Below are positions 54,793 through 62,118 of a stretch of 64,000 nucleotides of DNA, piece after piece. The notes beneath the pieces are model-generated. The model did not search any database. It saw only the letters and a program-made list of their open reading frames with translations, and was not told the DNA's origin. The DNA comes from a virus, in IMG/VR virus record IMGVR_UViG_3300030385_002649, positions 1 to 64,000 of that record. One strand, written 5' to 3'. Positions within the stretch are counted from its first letter, which is position 1. Each line of letters starts with the position of its first letter. The translations under genes were made by a program, and so were the position numbers.

Positions 54793-56172
54793 ATGAGCGG
54801 TTTTGATTTTAAGAGTGATTGGGCTGGACATGATCGTTTCGATGACACGCTCCGAGAGCTTTCTGAGGGAAGACTTCCAGGAAAGTGGGGCGTCCTCCAA
54901 CAACTAGTTGGACATTGGGCTATCTCCAAAGGAGACCGAGGTATCGCTCGCTACGGTAAGGCTTCCCTAGACAGCCTAGGAACGGTGATTGGTTATCATC
55001 ACAAAAAGAAAAAGGTCCTAGAGATTGACGAGGATCACTGCAAGGAATGGCTCAACACCGGAGGTTACGCACTCGCCTATCCTGGAGCCTCTAGTTCCCT
55101 CAGCAATTTCATCTCGGCGGCTCTCAAGCCGATCCCGTTCAAGAAGAAGAAGATCCGAAACAAGCTTGGTGAGACCGGCAACGCCTGTCTCTTCGAGTTC
55201 ATCATGGAAGACGGCGACGATCCGAAGTACGTCTACTTTTATGACTCCTTTGGTGACTCTAGCTTGTCAAAGAAAACAGACACCTCCAAGTCTTCCTCAT
55301 TCTGGGAAGGGCCTTTCGTCAAGGCGGAACACAAGCAAGACCTTGTCAAGTTTATCCGCGACACGATCTGGACCCAACTTGACAGCACGACCGCTATGCT
55401 CGGTAAGAGTCCTAGCCCTTACAGTCCCAATCAGCTGAAGTTCAGTGCCTTCGATCCAGACTTCGATTTCCAATCCGGAAATGATGTCTGGAACGACATT
55501 GACACTCTGTCCCACCGATGTAAGGCGTTCTTGGACAACGGACAATCGAGGAGCATGCTCTTCTTTGGCCCTCCAGGAACTGGAAAGTCCACGATGGCTC
55601 GCGCTATCGCTAAGAAGCTCGACTTCAAGGTGTTGCTCATCGACCACGAAGCTATCAATCAGATCTCGAACACTAGCATCAGCCGGATCATCTCTTTGAT
55701 CGGCCCTGGGATGGTGGTCTTGAATGACGTTGATCGTCAGGATAGCAACACGGCTTCCCTCCTCCAGTCTTTGGAAATGCATTGTGATAATGACCAGTAC
55801 TTGGTTGTTTTGACGGTGAACGACATCTCTCGGTTGGACCCAGCGATGCTTCGTCCTGGTCGAATCAACGAGGTACGCAAGATTCCTGAACCTTCTAAGG
55901 AATCCAGGCGGGTAATCCTTGAGTATTATATGACGAAGTTCAAGCTCGATCTCAATTATGAGCAGATTGAACTCTTCATGGACAAGAGCGATGGCTTCTC
56001 TCCTGCGGACGTTAGAGAGTTCTGTGAGACCGCTGGTGCGATGAGTGTTGAACTTGCAATTGGTGAACTTCAACGAATCGAAGAGCAACGGGCGCTCTAT
56101 GCTGGAACCAACTGCGAGGATTTCAATAGTGGCATCCGATTTCAAGGGAAAGAATCTTCGTCACGGCGGTAG
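54793..56172 (+). CDS. AAA+ ATPase, Bcs1/FtsH-like
   Basis: ATG 54793 after aaaggga. The 459-aa product has an N-terminal domain of about 240 residues of unknown type and then an AAA+ core: FFGPPGTGKST (Walker A, near residue 260), MVVLNDVDR (Walker B, with Asn-Asp in place of Asp-Glu), VLTVND (sensor 1) and LRPGRI (Arg finger region). This order matches Bcs1-like and classical AAA unfoldases. Loss of the Walker-B Glu would lower ATP hydrolysis, which is worth checking. Overlaps the next gene by 44 bases. Confidence 0.82.
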   Translation: MSGFDFKSDWAGHDRFDDTLRELSEGRLPGKWGVLQQLVGHWAISKGDRGIARYGKASLDSLGTVIGYHHKKKKVLEIDEDHCKEWLNTGGYALAYPGASSSLSNFISAALKPIPFKKKKIRNKLGETGNACLFEFIMEDGDDPKYVYFYDSFGDSSLSKKTDTSKSSSFWEGPFVKAEHKQDLVKFIRDTIWTQLDSTTAMLGKSPSPYSPNQLKFSAFDPDFDFQSGNDVWNDIDTLSHRCKAFLDNGQSRSMLFFGPPGTGKSTMARAIAKKLDFKVLLIDHEAINQISNTSISRIISLIGPGMVVLNDVDRQDSNTASLLQSLEMHCDNDQYLVVLTVNDISRLDPAMLRPGRINEVRKIPEPSKESRRVILEYYMTKFKLDLNYEQIELFMDKSDGFSPADVREFCETAGAMSVELAIGELQRIEEQRALYAGTNCEDFNSGIRFQGKESSSRR

Positions 56173-56347
56173 CGTAGAGCGGCTGAAGCGACAAATGAAT
56201 TCGATTCAGCGTCACGTTAATTTAGGGCACATGAGTATAGTCGATGCACAACGATACATGTCTGATTATCGTCGACGTCTTAGGGACGAAGGAGACGAGG
56301 ACAAACGGCGTCGTGCTGATCTCAATAAAAGAAAGAGGAATAAATGA
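56129..56347 (+). CDS. Small very basic protein, 72 aa
   Basis: I choose GTG 56129 after gaggattt; an ATG at 56099 or earlier is possible. Highly charged (MSDYRRRLRDEGDEDKRRRA), likely nucleic-acid binding. Overlaps the next gene by ATGA. Confidence 0.5.
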   Translation: MASDFKGKNLRHGGSVERLKRQMNSIQRHVNLGHMSIVDAQRYMSDYRRRLRDEGDEDKRRRADLNKRKRNK

Positions 56348-56565
56348 TAGTTAATTATGGCGGCAAACCATTTATCATTAAAGCAACCCTAGAAGAAGTG
56401 ATTAGGGGTTATTTGATTTATCTTGAAGAACAATGTGAACTTGACGAGGATTGTGATTCCGCTGAAGCCAACATTCGTCAAGTTCACATTGGGCCGAACG
56501 ACAGCGGAACCTTCAAGGAAATCAGTGAAGTGAAAGTCACGATCAACTGTTCGACGGAGAATTAG
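56344..56565 (+). CDS. Hypothetical acidic protein, 73 aa
   Basis: ATG 56344 overlaps the previous stop. Alpha/beta, with CELDEDCDSAEANIRQVHIG. Its TAG stop is part of an AGCCAAGTGG copy. Confidence 0.6.
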   Translation: MIVNYGGKPFIIKATLEEVIRGYLIYLEEQCELDEDCDSAEANIRQVHIGPNDSGTFKEISEVKVTINCSTEN

Positions 56566-56573
56566 CCAAGTGG
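56564..56573 (+). other. Polar motif AGCCAAGTGG, copy 12
   Basis: Exact copy straddling the stop codon of the gene 56344-56565 and the gap to the convergent gene. Confidence 0.8.
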
Positions 56574-56575
56574 GG

Positions 56576-56983
56576 CTAGTCGGCCATCAATTCTCGCAGG
56601 TTGTGTTCTAAACCTTGTGGGATTTCGATCTCCTCGTTAGTATCCGGGTCTACTAAGTCCTCGTCCATACTTCCCACGTATTCATCAAGAGTGGTGAAGT
56701 CATTAGGGTTGTTTGGATCGGGGATTTTTTTCTTTCGGTACCAAGAGTGGTCTGGTGGTCGATCCGCGTGATAATGGGTTGGTTTTAGATAATACCACCA
56801 TTCGTTCCAGGTGTAACCGCCAAACGTTTTCCGAACACCGTTAATTTCTACACCAATGGCTGGGTCTTCTTCTCGGCCTTTGGCGTTCCACCATACATCA
56901 GTTATCTCACTGCCGTACAACCCCATTATTTCTCCTGGGACTGGTGCGGCGTCTGCTGGTTTTGATTGATTGATGTCTTCCAT
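56576..56983 (-). CDS. Hypothetical protein on the opposite strand, 135 aa
   Basis: One of only two substantial reverse-strand genes. ATG at 56983 reading left; the upstream region (TAAATATAAGAT on that strand) is AT-rich but has no clear ribosome site. The protein is acidic with many Trp, Tyr, Asn and Pro (YTWNEWWYYLKPTHYHADRP) and looks like a real fold. It converges on the + strand gene at 56565, so its insertion may be recent. Function unknown. Confidence 0.6.
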   Translation of the reverse strand: MEDINQSKPADAAPVPGEIMGLYGSEITDVWWNAKGREEDPAIGVEINGVRKTFGGYTWNEWWYYLKPTHYHADRPPDHSWYRKKKIPDPNNPNDFTTLDEYVGSMDEDLVDPDTNEEIEIPQGLEHNLRELMAD

Positions 56984-57033
56984 ATCTTATATTTACTAGG
57001 AGCAATAATGACCCAATCACACATTGTTGATAA

Positions 57034-57321
57034 ATGAATGCTGACGATTCGTTTTTAAAAGTTTTTAGTGCTGACGGTCTTTCTCATTATTATGTGGATA
57101 TTTTAAATCTTCATAGCAACCCTAAAGAAGTGACTCATTTCAAGTTTTATCACAAGGACGTGTCAAGACTTCAGAATTACAACGGAACACCGTGGTTTAT
57201 TTGTTGGAAAGGTCGAGAAGAACCGACTGATGAACAAATTGATGTCCTCATTGGCGATTCCTACGAAGCGTGGTTCTCGCATCAAATTCGTTATGACAAT
57301 GAGGACATGAGAAACTCATGA
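57034..57321 (+). CDS. Hypothetical protein, 95 aa
   Basis: ATG 57034 overlaps the stop of a 9-codon ORF (57008-57037) that carries a good ribosome site aggag, so translation may be coupled to it. Alpha/beta, aromatic (GTPWFICWKGREEPTDEQID). Ends in an ATGA overlap. Confidence 0.6.
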   Translation: MNADDSFLKVFSADGLSHYYVDILNLHSNPKEVTHFKFYHKDVSRLQNYNGTPWFICWKGREEPTDEQIDVLIGDSYEAWFSHQIRYDNEDMRNS

Positions 57322-57455
57322 CTAGAGTTTCTCCAACAACATTAGATTCTGGATTCAACTCAGTGAGAACCTGGCACAGTAACCTCATCAGAAACTGGCA
57401 CAAAAGCAGTATAATTAGGAGAGGGTTCAGGAGGAAACATGGGTGGTTTCAATAA
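57318..57455 (+). CDS. Small basic protein, 45 aa
   Basis: ATG 57318 overlaps the previous stop (ATGA). Basic (IIRRGFRRKHGWFQ) with a WHSNLIRNWHK segment that resembles KWHSNRIRQYG in the next protein. Overlaps that gene by 17 bases. Confidence 0.5.
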   Translation: MTRVSPTTLDSGFNSVRTWHSNLIRNWHKSSIIRRGFRRKHGWFQ

Positions 57456-57723
57456 ACGTTTTAAAAGAAAATGGCACAGCAACCGAATTCGACAATATGG
57501 TATCCTTATACACAAGTTCAGTGGGAAAGGTTTTACAGTTCCAACAGAAAACACGAGAACGATCTCAAGACTCTGGTATAGTCATCACGTTTTTGAAGAC
57601 ATATTCATGCACGACTTGGTGCACGGAATCGACAGGAGCACGAAAAAATGGTGGCGAAAACAAGAAGAAATGATCCGAGAAAAATTTGGTTTAGCCGACA
57701 CATTAGAATCTTCCGTGCTTTAG
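57439..57723 (+). CDS. Basic hypothetical protein, 94 aa
   Basis: ATG 57439 after the strong site aggaggaa. Strongly basic (RFKRKWHSNRIRQYGIL), His-rich in the middle (HHVFEDIFMHDLVHGID). Could bind nucleic acid or a metal. No family recognised. Confidence 0.6.
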   Translation: MGGFNKRFKRKWHSNRIRQYGILIHKFSGKGFTVPTENTRTISRLWYSHHVFEDIFMHDLVHGIDRSTKKWWRKQEEMIREKFGLADTLESSVL

Positions 57724-57757
57724 ACCTAATGGCTGAGGCAGCAGCGGAACTGAATAA

Positions 57758-57850
57758 ATGAAACCCGTGCCCCGCACTTGGTGCAGCCAAATGATCGCTC
57801 TAAACGAGTGGATCTTAAGAATGAAGTACGTCCCAACTTACGAAGACTGA
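57758..57850 (+). CDS. Possible small protein, 30 aa
   Basis: ATG 57758 overlaps the stop of a 10-codon ORF starting at 57730. The peptide is mixed polar and aromatic. It may be chance; the surrounding 57724-57890 holds nothing else clear. Confidence 0.3.
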   Translation: MKPVPRTWCSQMIALNEWILRMKYVPTYED

Positions 57851-57890
57851 GTATCTGCGCCATCTTACCATTACCACAAGGAGAACGATT

Positions 57891-57983
57891 ATGTCCGACC
57901 AAAAAGACGATGAAGAGATCGAATTGAAAAACGGGTCACCAACATTGAGCATTTCTATTGAAACTCCGAATAATGCCTGTTGA
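57891..57983 (+). CDS. Small acidic peptide, 30 aa
   Basis: ATG 57891 after the strong site aaggagaac. Acidic (MSDQKDDEEIELKNGSPTLS). Overlaps the next gene by 11 bases. Confidence 0.5.
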   Translation: MSDQKDDEEIELKNGSPTLSISIETPNNAC

Positions 57984-58182
57984 CTTACGGCCAGGAACGT
58001 CTAGAGAAGAAATTTGTAGATGTGATCATTGCGTGGATGAACATCACTGGATAAGCGATTATGCCATTGAAGGGCCATGTGAAATTTCGTTGTATGATGA
58101 CAAAGTAAAATGCTCATGTCTTTATTTCGGCCCGTGGTACTCATCAATAATCTATGAAGAATATGAAGAAGAGGTAACATGA
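57973..58182 (+). CDS. Cys-rich small protein, 69 aa
   Basis: ATG 57973 inside the previous gene; a TTG at 57958 is a weaker choice. CRCDHCVDEHHW and later CSC with an acidic C-terminus suggest a zinc site. Ends in an ATGA overlap. Confidence 0.55.
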   Translation: MPVDLRPGTSREEICRCDHCVDEHHWISDYAIEGPCEISLYDDKVKCSCLYFGPWYSSIIYEEYEEEVT

Positions 58183-58265
58183 TGTTAAGAGCATGGTTTA
58201 GTTTTCTAGTTTGGTATGATAATGAGGCGTACCACAATAACGCTTACGCGGACATGGAGTATTAA
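58179..58265 (+). CDS. Small protein, 28 aa
   Basis: ATG 58179 overlaps the previous stop. Starts with an aromatic hydrophobic stretch (RAWFSFLVWYDNEAY). Its stop overlaps a 15-codon ORF (58265-58312) that in turn overlaps the next gene. Confidence 0.4.
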   Translation: MMLRAWFSFLVWYDNEAYHNNAYADMEY

Positions 58266-58308
58266 TGAATAAACGAGAACGATTAATCTATTGCAACTGG
58301 AGAAAGAA

Positions 58309-58632
58309 ATGATGTATGAAACGGATGGTGGGTGGACTGTAATTGGAAACGTTGCAGTTGACACTGGACGATTGACGATTGCTGACCCTTGCAATTTTAG
58401 TAAGGTGACAAACGCTCATGGTGACGAAGGACATCCTGGCACGATACAAGCTCTAAGTAGGCGTTTCATTCGCTCAGACCATGAGATTGATGTGGGCATT
58501 ACATTTAACACCGGATTTGGTGATGGGTGTTATGAAGTTATGGCCCGATATGACAAATCCTCACCTGATTGGGGAAACCGAATCGCCGAAATTCGGATCG
58601 TGTTTATCCCAGAGGACGAAAATGACAGCTGA
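58309..58632 (+). CDS. Conserved-looking small beta protein, 107 aa
   Basis: ATG 58309 or 58312 after ctggaga; TTG 58291 is less likely. GGWTVIGNVAVDTGRLTIAD and FGDGCYEVMARYD follow the strand pattern of a small phage/bacterial family with G-D-G-x-Y-x-V. Function unknown. Confidence 0.6.
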   Translation: MMYETDGGWTVIGNVAVDTGRLTIADPCNFSKVTNAHGDEGHPGTIQALSRRFIRSDHEIDVGITFNTGFGDGCYEVMARYDKSSPDWGNRIAEIRIVFIPEDENDS

Positions 58633-58659
58633 AGAAATGATCACTGATGGTGAATACGT

Positions 58660-58896
58660 ATGATTGTGTCAGTTAATGACTGGAATCTTCATCTAAGATT
58701 TTATGAAATTGAGGAGGAAAAATTCACAGAAATGATGAGCCTTCTTAGAAATGACAGAAGAAAATTTTTCAACAAAAACACGAAGATGGCTAAAGTTCAC
58801 TGTGATTCTGATGCGGATTGGCACCCCCCCCCAATCTACACTAACCGTGATGAGGAATGGGACGAATTTGAAGAGGAGTGGAACAATGACTGCTAA
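58660..58896 (+). CDS. Hypothetical protein, 78 aa
   Basis: ATG 58660 overlaps a 13-codon ORF (58621-58662). Charged with a strongly acidic C-terminus (DEEWDEFEEEWNNDC) containing Trp. No family recognised. Confidence 0.55.
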   Translation: MIVSVNDWNLHLRFYEIEEEKFTEMMSLLRNDRRKFFNKNTKMAKVHCDSDADWHPPPIYTNRDEEWDEFEEEWNNDC

Positions 58897-59143
58897 AATT
58901 ACAATTGTCAACATGTACACCAAGGTAAAAGACCGTGGGGCCGCAGTTGTTAACACCACAAGTAAATCCGAGTCGGACTGGCAGTCCGATCCTAGCCCAT
59001 TTAAGATCGGATTGTGTAGGTGTGGTCATCTTCGTGGTGACCACAGTCAAGAACAAAAAGAGTCCGATTGCCTTGAACGCTGTGATTGCCAGCATTTTAA
59101 TAGATGGCTTTCTTGGTGGATTTGGGTGACATCTATTTATTAA
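58886..59143 (+). CDS. CxCxH-type Cys-rich protein, 85 aa
   Basis: ATG 58886 after gaagagg. A beta-like N-terminus, then LCRCGHLRGDHSQEQK and CLERCDCQHFNRW, the same Cys/His layout as 49845, 50042 and 63346. Trp-rich hydrophobic end. Confidence 0.65.
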   Translation: MTAKITIVNMYTKVKDRGAAVVNTTSKSESDWQSDPSPFKIGLCRCGHLRGDHSQEQKESDCLERCDCQHFNRWLSWWIWVTSIY

Positions 59144-59156
59144 CAATTCAATGATC

Positions 59157-59184
59157 AAGTGACATTTTAACGGTTATGTCGCTT
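59157..59184 (+). promoter_or_regulatory. Operator-like imperfect palindrome
   Basis: aagtgacat (59157-59165) and atgtcgctt (59176-59184) form 9-base arms with one G-T pair, 42 bases before the double-HTH gene. A possible autoregulatory site. Confidence 0.4.
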
Positions 59185-59225
59185 GTATTTTACAAATCAA
59201 CCGTCAATTTGAAAGAGGTGTTTTT

Positions 59226-59612
59226 ATGGCTCGTACGCCAAACCAGTGGAATTTTGCAAGTACTCGTATTCTTAACCAACTGATCGGTGATTTCGGTCAA
59301 GATGAGCTTGCGCTGAGACTTGGTGTGTCTTATACCACTGTTCGCAACTGGACTAAGGGTTCGATTCCTTCGGATCGTTTCCAAATCGCTATGGCCAACT
59401 TGACGCAACCCGTTAAGAAGACCAATATCGGTTCGGTTCCGGCCAGGATTGCGAATTACTTGAAGGCCACTAAGGTGACCCGTGAGGACTTTGCTACTCT
59501 CGTCGGCAAGTCGGAAACGACCGTGACCAATTGGATCAACAGGAAGAGCAATCCGCGCTCCTTGAAGAACCTGAACTTGGTTCTTCAGAACCCCCGTCCT
59601 TTTAGCGAGTAG
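59226..59612 (+). CDS. Double helix-turn-helix regulator, 128 aa
   Basis: ATG 59226 after gaaagaggtg. Two XRE/Cro-like HTH segments in tandem: QDELALRLGVSYTTVRNWTK near residues 19-38 and REDFATLVGKSETTVTNWIN near residues 82-101. Both show Ala-x3-Gly-x4-T-V-x-N-W. The gene has its own terminator and an operator-like palindrome upstream, typical for a small autoregulated repressor. Targets are unknown. Confidence 0.8.
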   Translation: MARTPNQWNFASTRILNQLIGDFGQDELALRLGVSYTTVRNWTKGSIPSDRFQIAMANLTQPVKKTNIGSVPARIANYLKATKVTREDFATLVGKSETTVTNWINRKSNPRSLKNLNLVLQNPRPFSE

Positions 59613-59624
59613 TCCCCCAACCAA

Positions 59625-59669
59625 CGACGATACCCCGCACACACTTTATTGTGACGCGGGGTATCGTCG
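59625..59669 (+). terminator. Rho-independent-like terminator
   Basis: A 14-bp perfect stem cgacgataccccgc / gcggggtatcgtcg with a 17-base loop, followed by tatttg, 12 bases after the HTH gene. Confidence 0.8.
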
Positions 59670-59694
59670 TATTTGAAAGGTCGGAGGCTGCGGC

Positions 59695-60105
59695 GTGCCA
59701 AAAACCGAAGAAGTTAATCCAAAGAATTTTCTAAGTATAGGATGGGAAGAAAAACGTGGAACACTGACGAGGGTAACGACAATTGAATCGGCAAGGATTA
59801 GAAGTCTAGCTTCAATTGTTAAAAACAACATTATCAAAGAAGAAGCTTATGGCGATGTACGGCCATGGTTCTTGTTTGATTGCACCGCCCCAGGATGGAA
59901 CGGTGCTAAGTTTTGGCTATTATCGGACGGGGAAGAATGGCACGGAGTAGACGAATACGTCGCAGGTCACTTCCGTGTAACAAACAACCTTCGCCCGAAA
60001 AATTCAGTCAACTTACGCCACTTATCAGCATTCGACAAAGGAATGCTCCAAAAAATGATAAGAAGTTTCATAAGGGCAAAAAGTGAAAAGAAAAGTATGG
60101 TTTAG
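59695..60105 (+). CDS. Hypothetical protein, 136 aa
   Basis: GTG 59695 after ggagg. Alpha/beta with Trp-rich strands (FDCTAPGWNGAKFWLLSDGE) and a basic C-terminus. First gene after the terminator. No family recognised. Confidence 0.65.
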   Translation: MPKTEEVNPKNFLSIGWEEKRGTLTRVTTIESARIRSLASIVKNNIIKEEAYGDVRPWFLFDCTAPGWNGAKFWLLSDGEEWHGVDEYVAGHFRVTNNLRPKNSVNLRHLSAFDKGMLQKMIRSFIRAKSEKKSMV

Positions 60106-60268
60106 CAAAACGATATGCGTTCTAAATTTTGTAAATGAAGATGACGCTAAAGACATAAAATACTTCTACAATTACAAGCTTAGGAAAAACAACAGCCGTT
60201 ATGTTGACAGGCGAATTGAATTGCTCTTAGACGCAATAATATTACACAAAGACATACAGGACAAATGA
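60083..60268 (+). CDS. Small basic protein, 61 aa
   Basis: GTG 60083 inside the previous gene. Strand then helices, basic and aromatic (IKYFYNYKLRKNNSRYVDRR). Function unknown. Confidence 0.55.
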   Translation: MKRKVWFSKTICVLNFVNEDDAKDIKYFYNYKLRKNNSRYVDRRIELLLDAIILHKDIQDK

Positions 60269-60271
60269 ATC

Positions 60272-60913
60272 ATGTTGACAAAGCTGCAAGTAAGATGTCC
60301 TGACAAACCGATCAGGATCGCACAAGACCAACTAGAAATGATGAACCAATTAGGAGGGTACATCGCAACGGCCAAATACGACGGATGGAGGACAATCGTC
60401 GACTGGACAGGAAGCCAAGTGGGGTTCTTCTCCCGCAGAGGAATGTCCAAAGGAGGGCCAACTGAAATCCCAGTAAGCGAAAAGATCGCCGAAGACACCA
60501 AGACATTCCTGATTGACAACAAAATCCCAGCTGACACACGGTTAGACGCCGAGTGGCTCGGACGACGTCATGACGGGAAAGAACAACTGTTCATCTTCGG
60601 AGTTCAATTCTACAACGGATCCTGGGTTGGAAGTGACCCGGAAAGGATCCGTTGGGAGATAGTAAAAGGGCTCTCATACAACTCCGATCTAGTCCAACTA
60701 GCTGAAAACTCTGAGTCCTCTTATGACGAGTTTTTTCAAAAGTTGAAAAATGATGACTTGAAGCGCAATGAGGACTCGTGGATCCTTGAGGGCATTGTCC
60801 TTAAGCACGAGTCTAGTTCTCTTCTTGGCAACATTATGGAGAGTAAGAAAAACGGCATGTGGTTCAAAACCAAATGGCGTGACGGAGCTACAGGAAAGGT
60901 AGAGACATTTTGA
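60272..60913 (+). CDS. ATP-dependent polynucleotide ligase, minimal
   Basis: A 213-aa nucleotidyltransferase domain with Lys35 in TAKYDGWR (motif I, KxDGxR), DAEWLG (motif III), ILEGIVLKH (motif IV) and FKTKW (motif V). The KxDGxR form and motif order fit DNA ligases and some RNA ligases. There is no clear OB domain with motif VI after residue 200, so it is a minimal or partner-dependent enzyme. ATG 60272 lies 3 bases after the previous stop. It carries an AGCCAAGTGG copy. It would seal nicks or RNA ends with ATP. Confidence 0.82.
   Translation: MLTKLQVRCPDKPIRIAQDQLEMMNQLGGYIATAKYDGWRTIVDWTGSQVGFFSRRGMSKGGPTEIPVSEKIAEDTKTFLIDNKIPADTRLDAEWLGRRHDGKEQLFIFGVQFYNGSWVGSDPERIRWEIVKGLSYNSDLVQLAENSESSYDEFFQKLKNDDLKRNEDSWILEGIVLKHESSSLLGNIMESKKNGMWFKTKWRDGATGKVETF
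60413..60422 (+). other. Polar motif AGCCAAGTGG, copy 13
   Basis: Exact copy, in frame as Ser-Gln-Val-Gly inside the ligase gene. Confidence 0.8.
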
Positions 60914-61488
60914 ATAAATTCTTAAAAGACTGCGAGTATTGTGAAGACAACAAAGCCGTATTCTTGAAGCACACTTATTCGGGCAGACCTCTTCGGTGGT
61001 TTTGTGAAAAATGCTCTCTGATAGAAAAAGAGAGTGATTGGCGGTGTCCGAATGACGCCTGGGAGAAGCTAGACCTTACCAAAGAAGCAAGCGGGCGAGC
61101 TAAGAAGGTGATTGAAGGTTTCAATAGTCGCCGCCATGAACTTCTTGATCTGGAGCTTGAGCGTGACTTGGACATCGAGGAGACAAAAGAACTTCTGGGT
61201 CTTCAACGGCATTATGAAGAAGCTGTGAGTGTTGCTTATCCAGTAGACAGGACTGTTGTTGACAGGTTGATGAACAAGCTTGATCAGATCCAAGCACGGC
61301 TAACCGACGACGACGACGACGAGGCGGAAGACAGCACCACATGTGGAGACTGTGGTGGGTTTCCACCAATCTGGGTAAGACAAACTCAATTCGCTGGTAA
61401 TCATTACTTCTGCCAAATGGACGCTGAAAAACAGAAGGATTTTCAAAGTTCACATCCCTCTTACTACCAATGGAAAAAGATCTTATGA
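60910..61488 (+). CDS. Zinc-ribbon protein with acidic linker, 192 aa
   Basis: TTG 60910 overlaps the ligase stop (TTGA). CEYCED and CEKC near the N-terminus, a helical coiled middle, an Asp run (TDDDDDEAED) and a second CGDCGG near residue 141. Two zinc sites joined by a long helical part. It ends in an ATGA overlap. Coupling to the ligase gene suggests a partner role. Confidence 0.65.
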   Translation: MNKFLKDCEYCEDNKAVFLKHTYSGRPLRWFCEKCSLIEKESDWRCPNDAWEKLDLTKEASGRAKKVIEGFNSRRHELLDLELERDLDIEETKELLGLQRHYEEAVSVAYPVDRTVVDRLMNKLDQIQARLTDDDDDEAEDSTTCGDCGGFPPIWVRQTQFAGNHYFCQMDAEKQKDFQSSHPSYYQWKKIL

Positions 61489-61700
61489 CAAAGAAAGACT
61501 TGATAAACGCCTTGTCAGAATTCGACGATGACTTAGAAATAAGGCTAGAAATTACCAACTCAGAAAGTGTCGATGACATTCTTATCTCAGATGTAGGAGA
61601 CATGGAAATGTCGTCATGCAATGGCAAGCTCTATATTGGCGCATACTATACGTATAATCCGGATGATTATGATTCCAGAGGATTTTTAAAGAGGTTCTAA
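61485..61700 (+). CDS. Small acidic protein, 71 aa
   Basis: ATG 61485 overlaps the previous stop (ATGA); an ATG at 61470 is also in frame. TKKDLINALSEFDDDLEIRL then strands; the order resembles small phage alpha/beta proteins with an LIxxLxxxxDxxxV pattern. Confidence 0.6.
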   Translation: MTKKDLINALSEFDDDLEIRLEITNSESVDDILISDVGDMEMSSCNGKLYIGAYYTYNPDDYDSRGFLKRF

Positions 61701-61703
61701 TCG

Positions 61704-61928
61704 ATGGCCAAATTCAAGTGGTTTCGAAGCAATAGCGACCGTTACTTTTTCGAGTACCATTTGGAGAAAAACTGGTCTAGTGAAGAGTTTCTAAAAGGGT
61801 TGATAACACAGGCTGTCTCCGCTTTTTATCTTGGGAACAATGGCAATATTTATAAACAATTCATAAAAAACGAAAGGGGTCATACGAGAATGTGGTTTTC
61901 TTATATGATCAGCGCCAGTGGCTTCTGA
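61704..61928 (+). CDS. Hypothetical protein, 74 aa
   Basis: ATG 61704. Aromatic and basic (KWFRSNSDRYFFEYHLEKNW). Overlaps the next gene by 11 bases. No family recognised. Confidence 0.6.
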   Translation: MAKFKWFRSNSDRYFFEYHLEKNWSSEEFLKGLITQAVSAFYLGNNGNIYKQFIKNERGHTRMWFSYMISASGF

Positions 61929-62118
61929 GGGTTTCTGGTGGTGGACCTTTGACGGCAATAACTTTTATAAATATCGATACCCATGGAAACCACACGGCGA
62001 CGTGTTTTACACGGCTGACATGGTCACATCTGGCACGACGATTATAAAAACAAGATCCGGATGCCTTACTGACAAAATCTGGTATTCAGCACTTTTAGGA
62101 GCCAACAATATACAATGA
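61918..62118 (+). CDS. Aromatic-rich small protein, 66 aa
   Basis: GTG 61918 inside the end of the previous gene. Unusually rich in Trp, Tyr and Phe (EGFWWWTFDGNNFYKYRYPW). Ends at an ATG of the next, disrupted, ORF. Confidence 0.55.
   Translation: MASEGFWWWTFDGNNFYKYRYPWKPHGDVFYTADMVTSGTTIIKTRSGCLTDKIWYSALLGANNIQ

Noticed and set aside
55297-56145. 282-codon reverse-strand ORF within the AAA+ gene
   Set aside because: Opposite a protein with intact Walker and sensor motifs; it is a shadow of codon bias.
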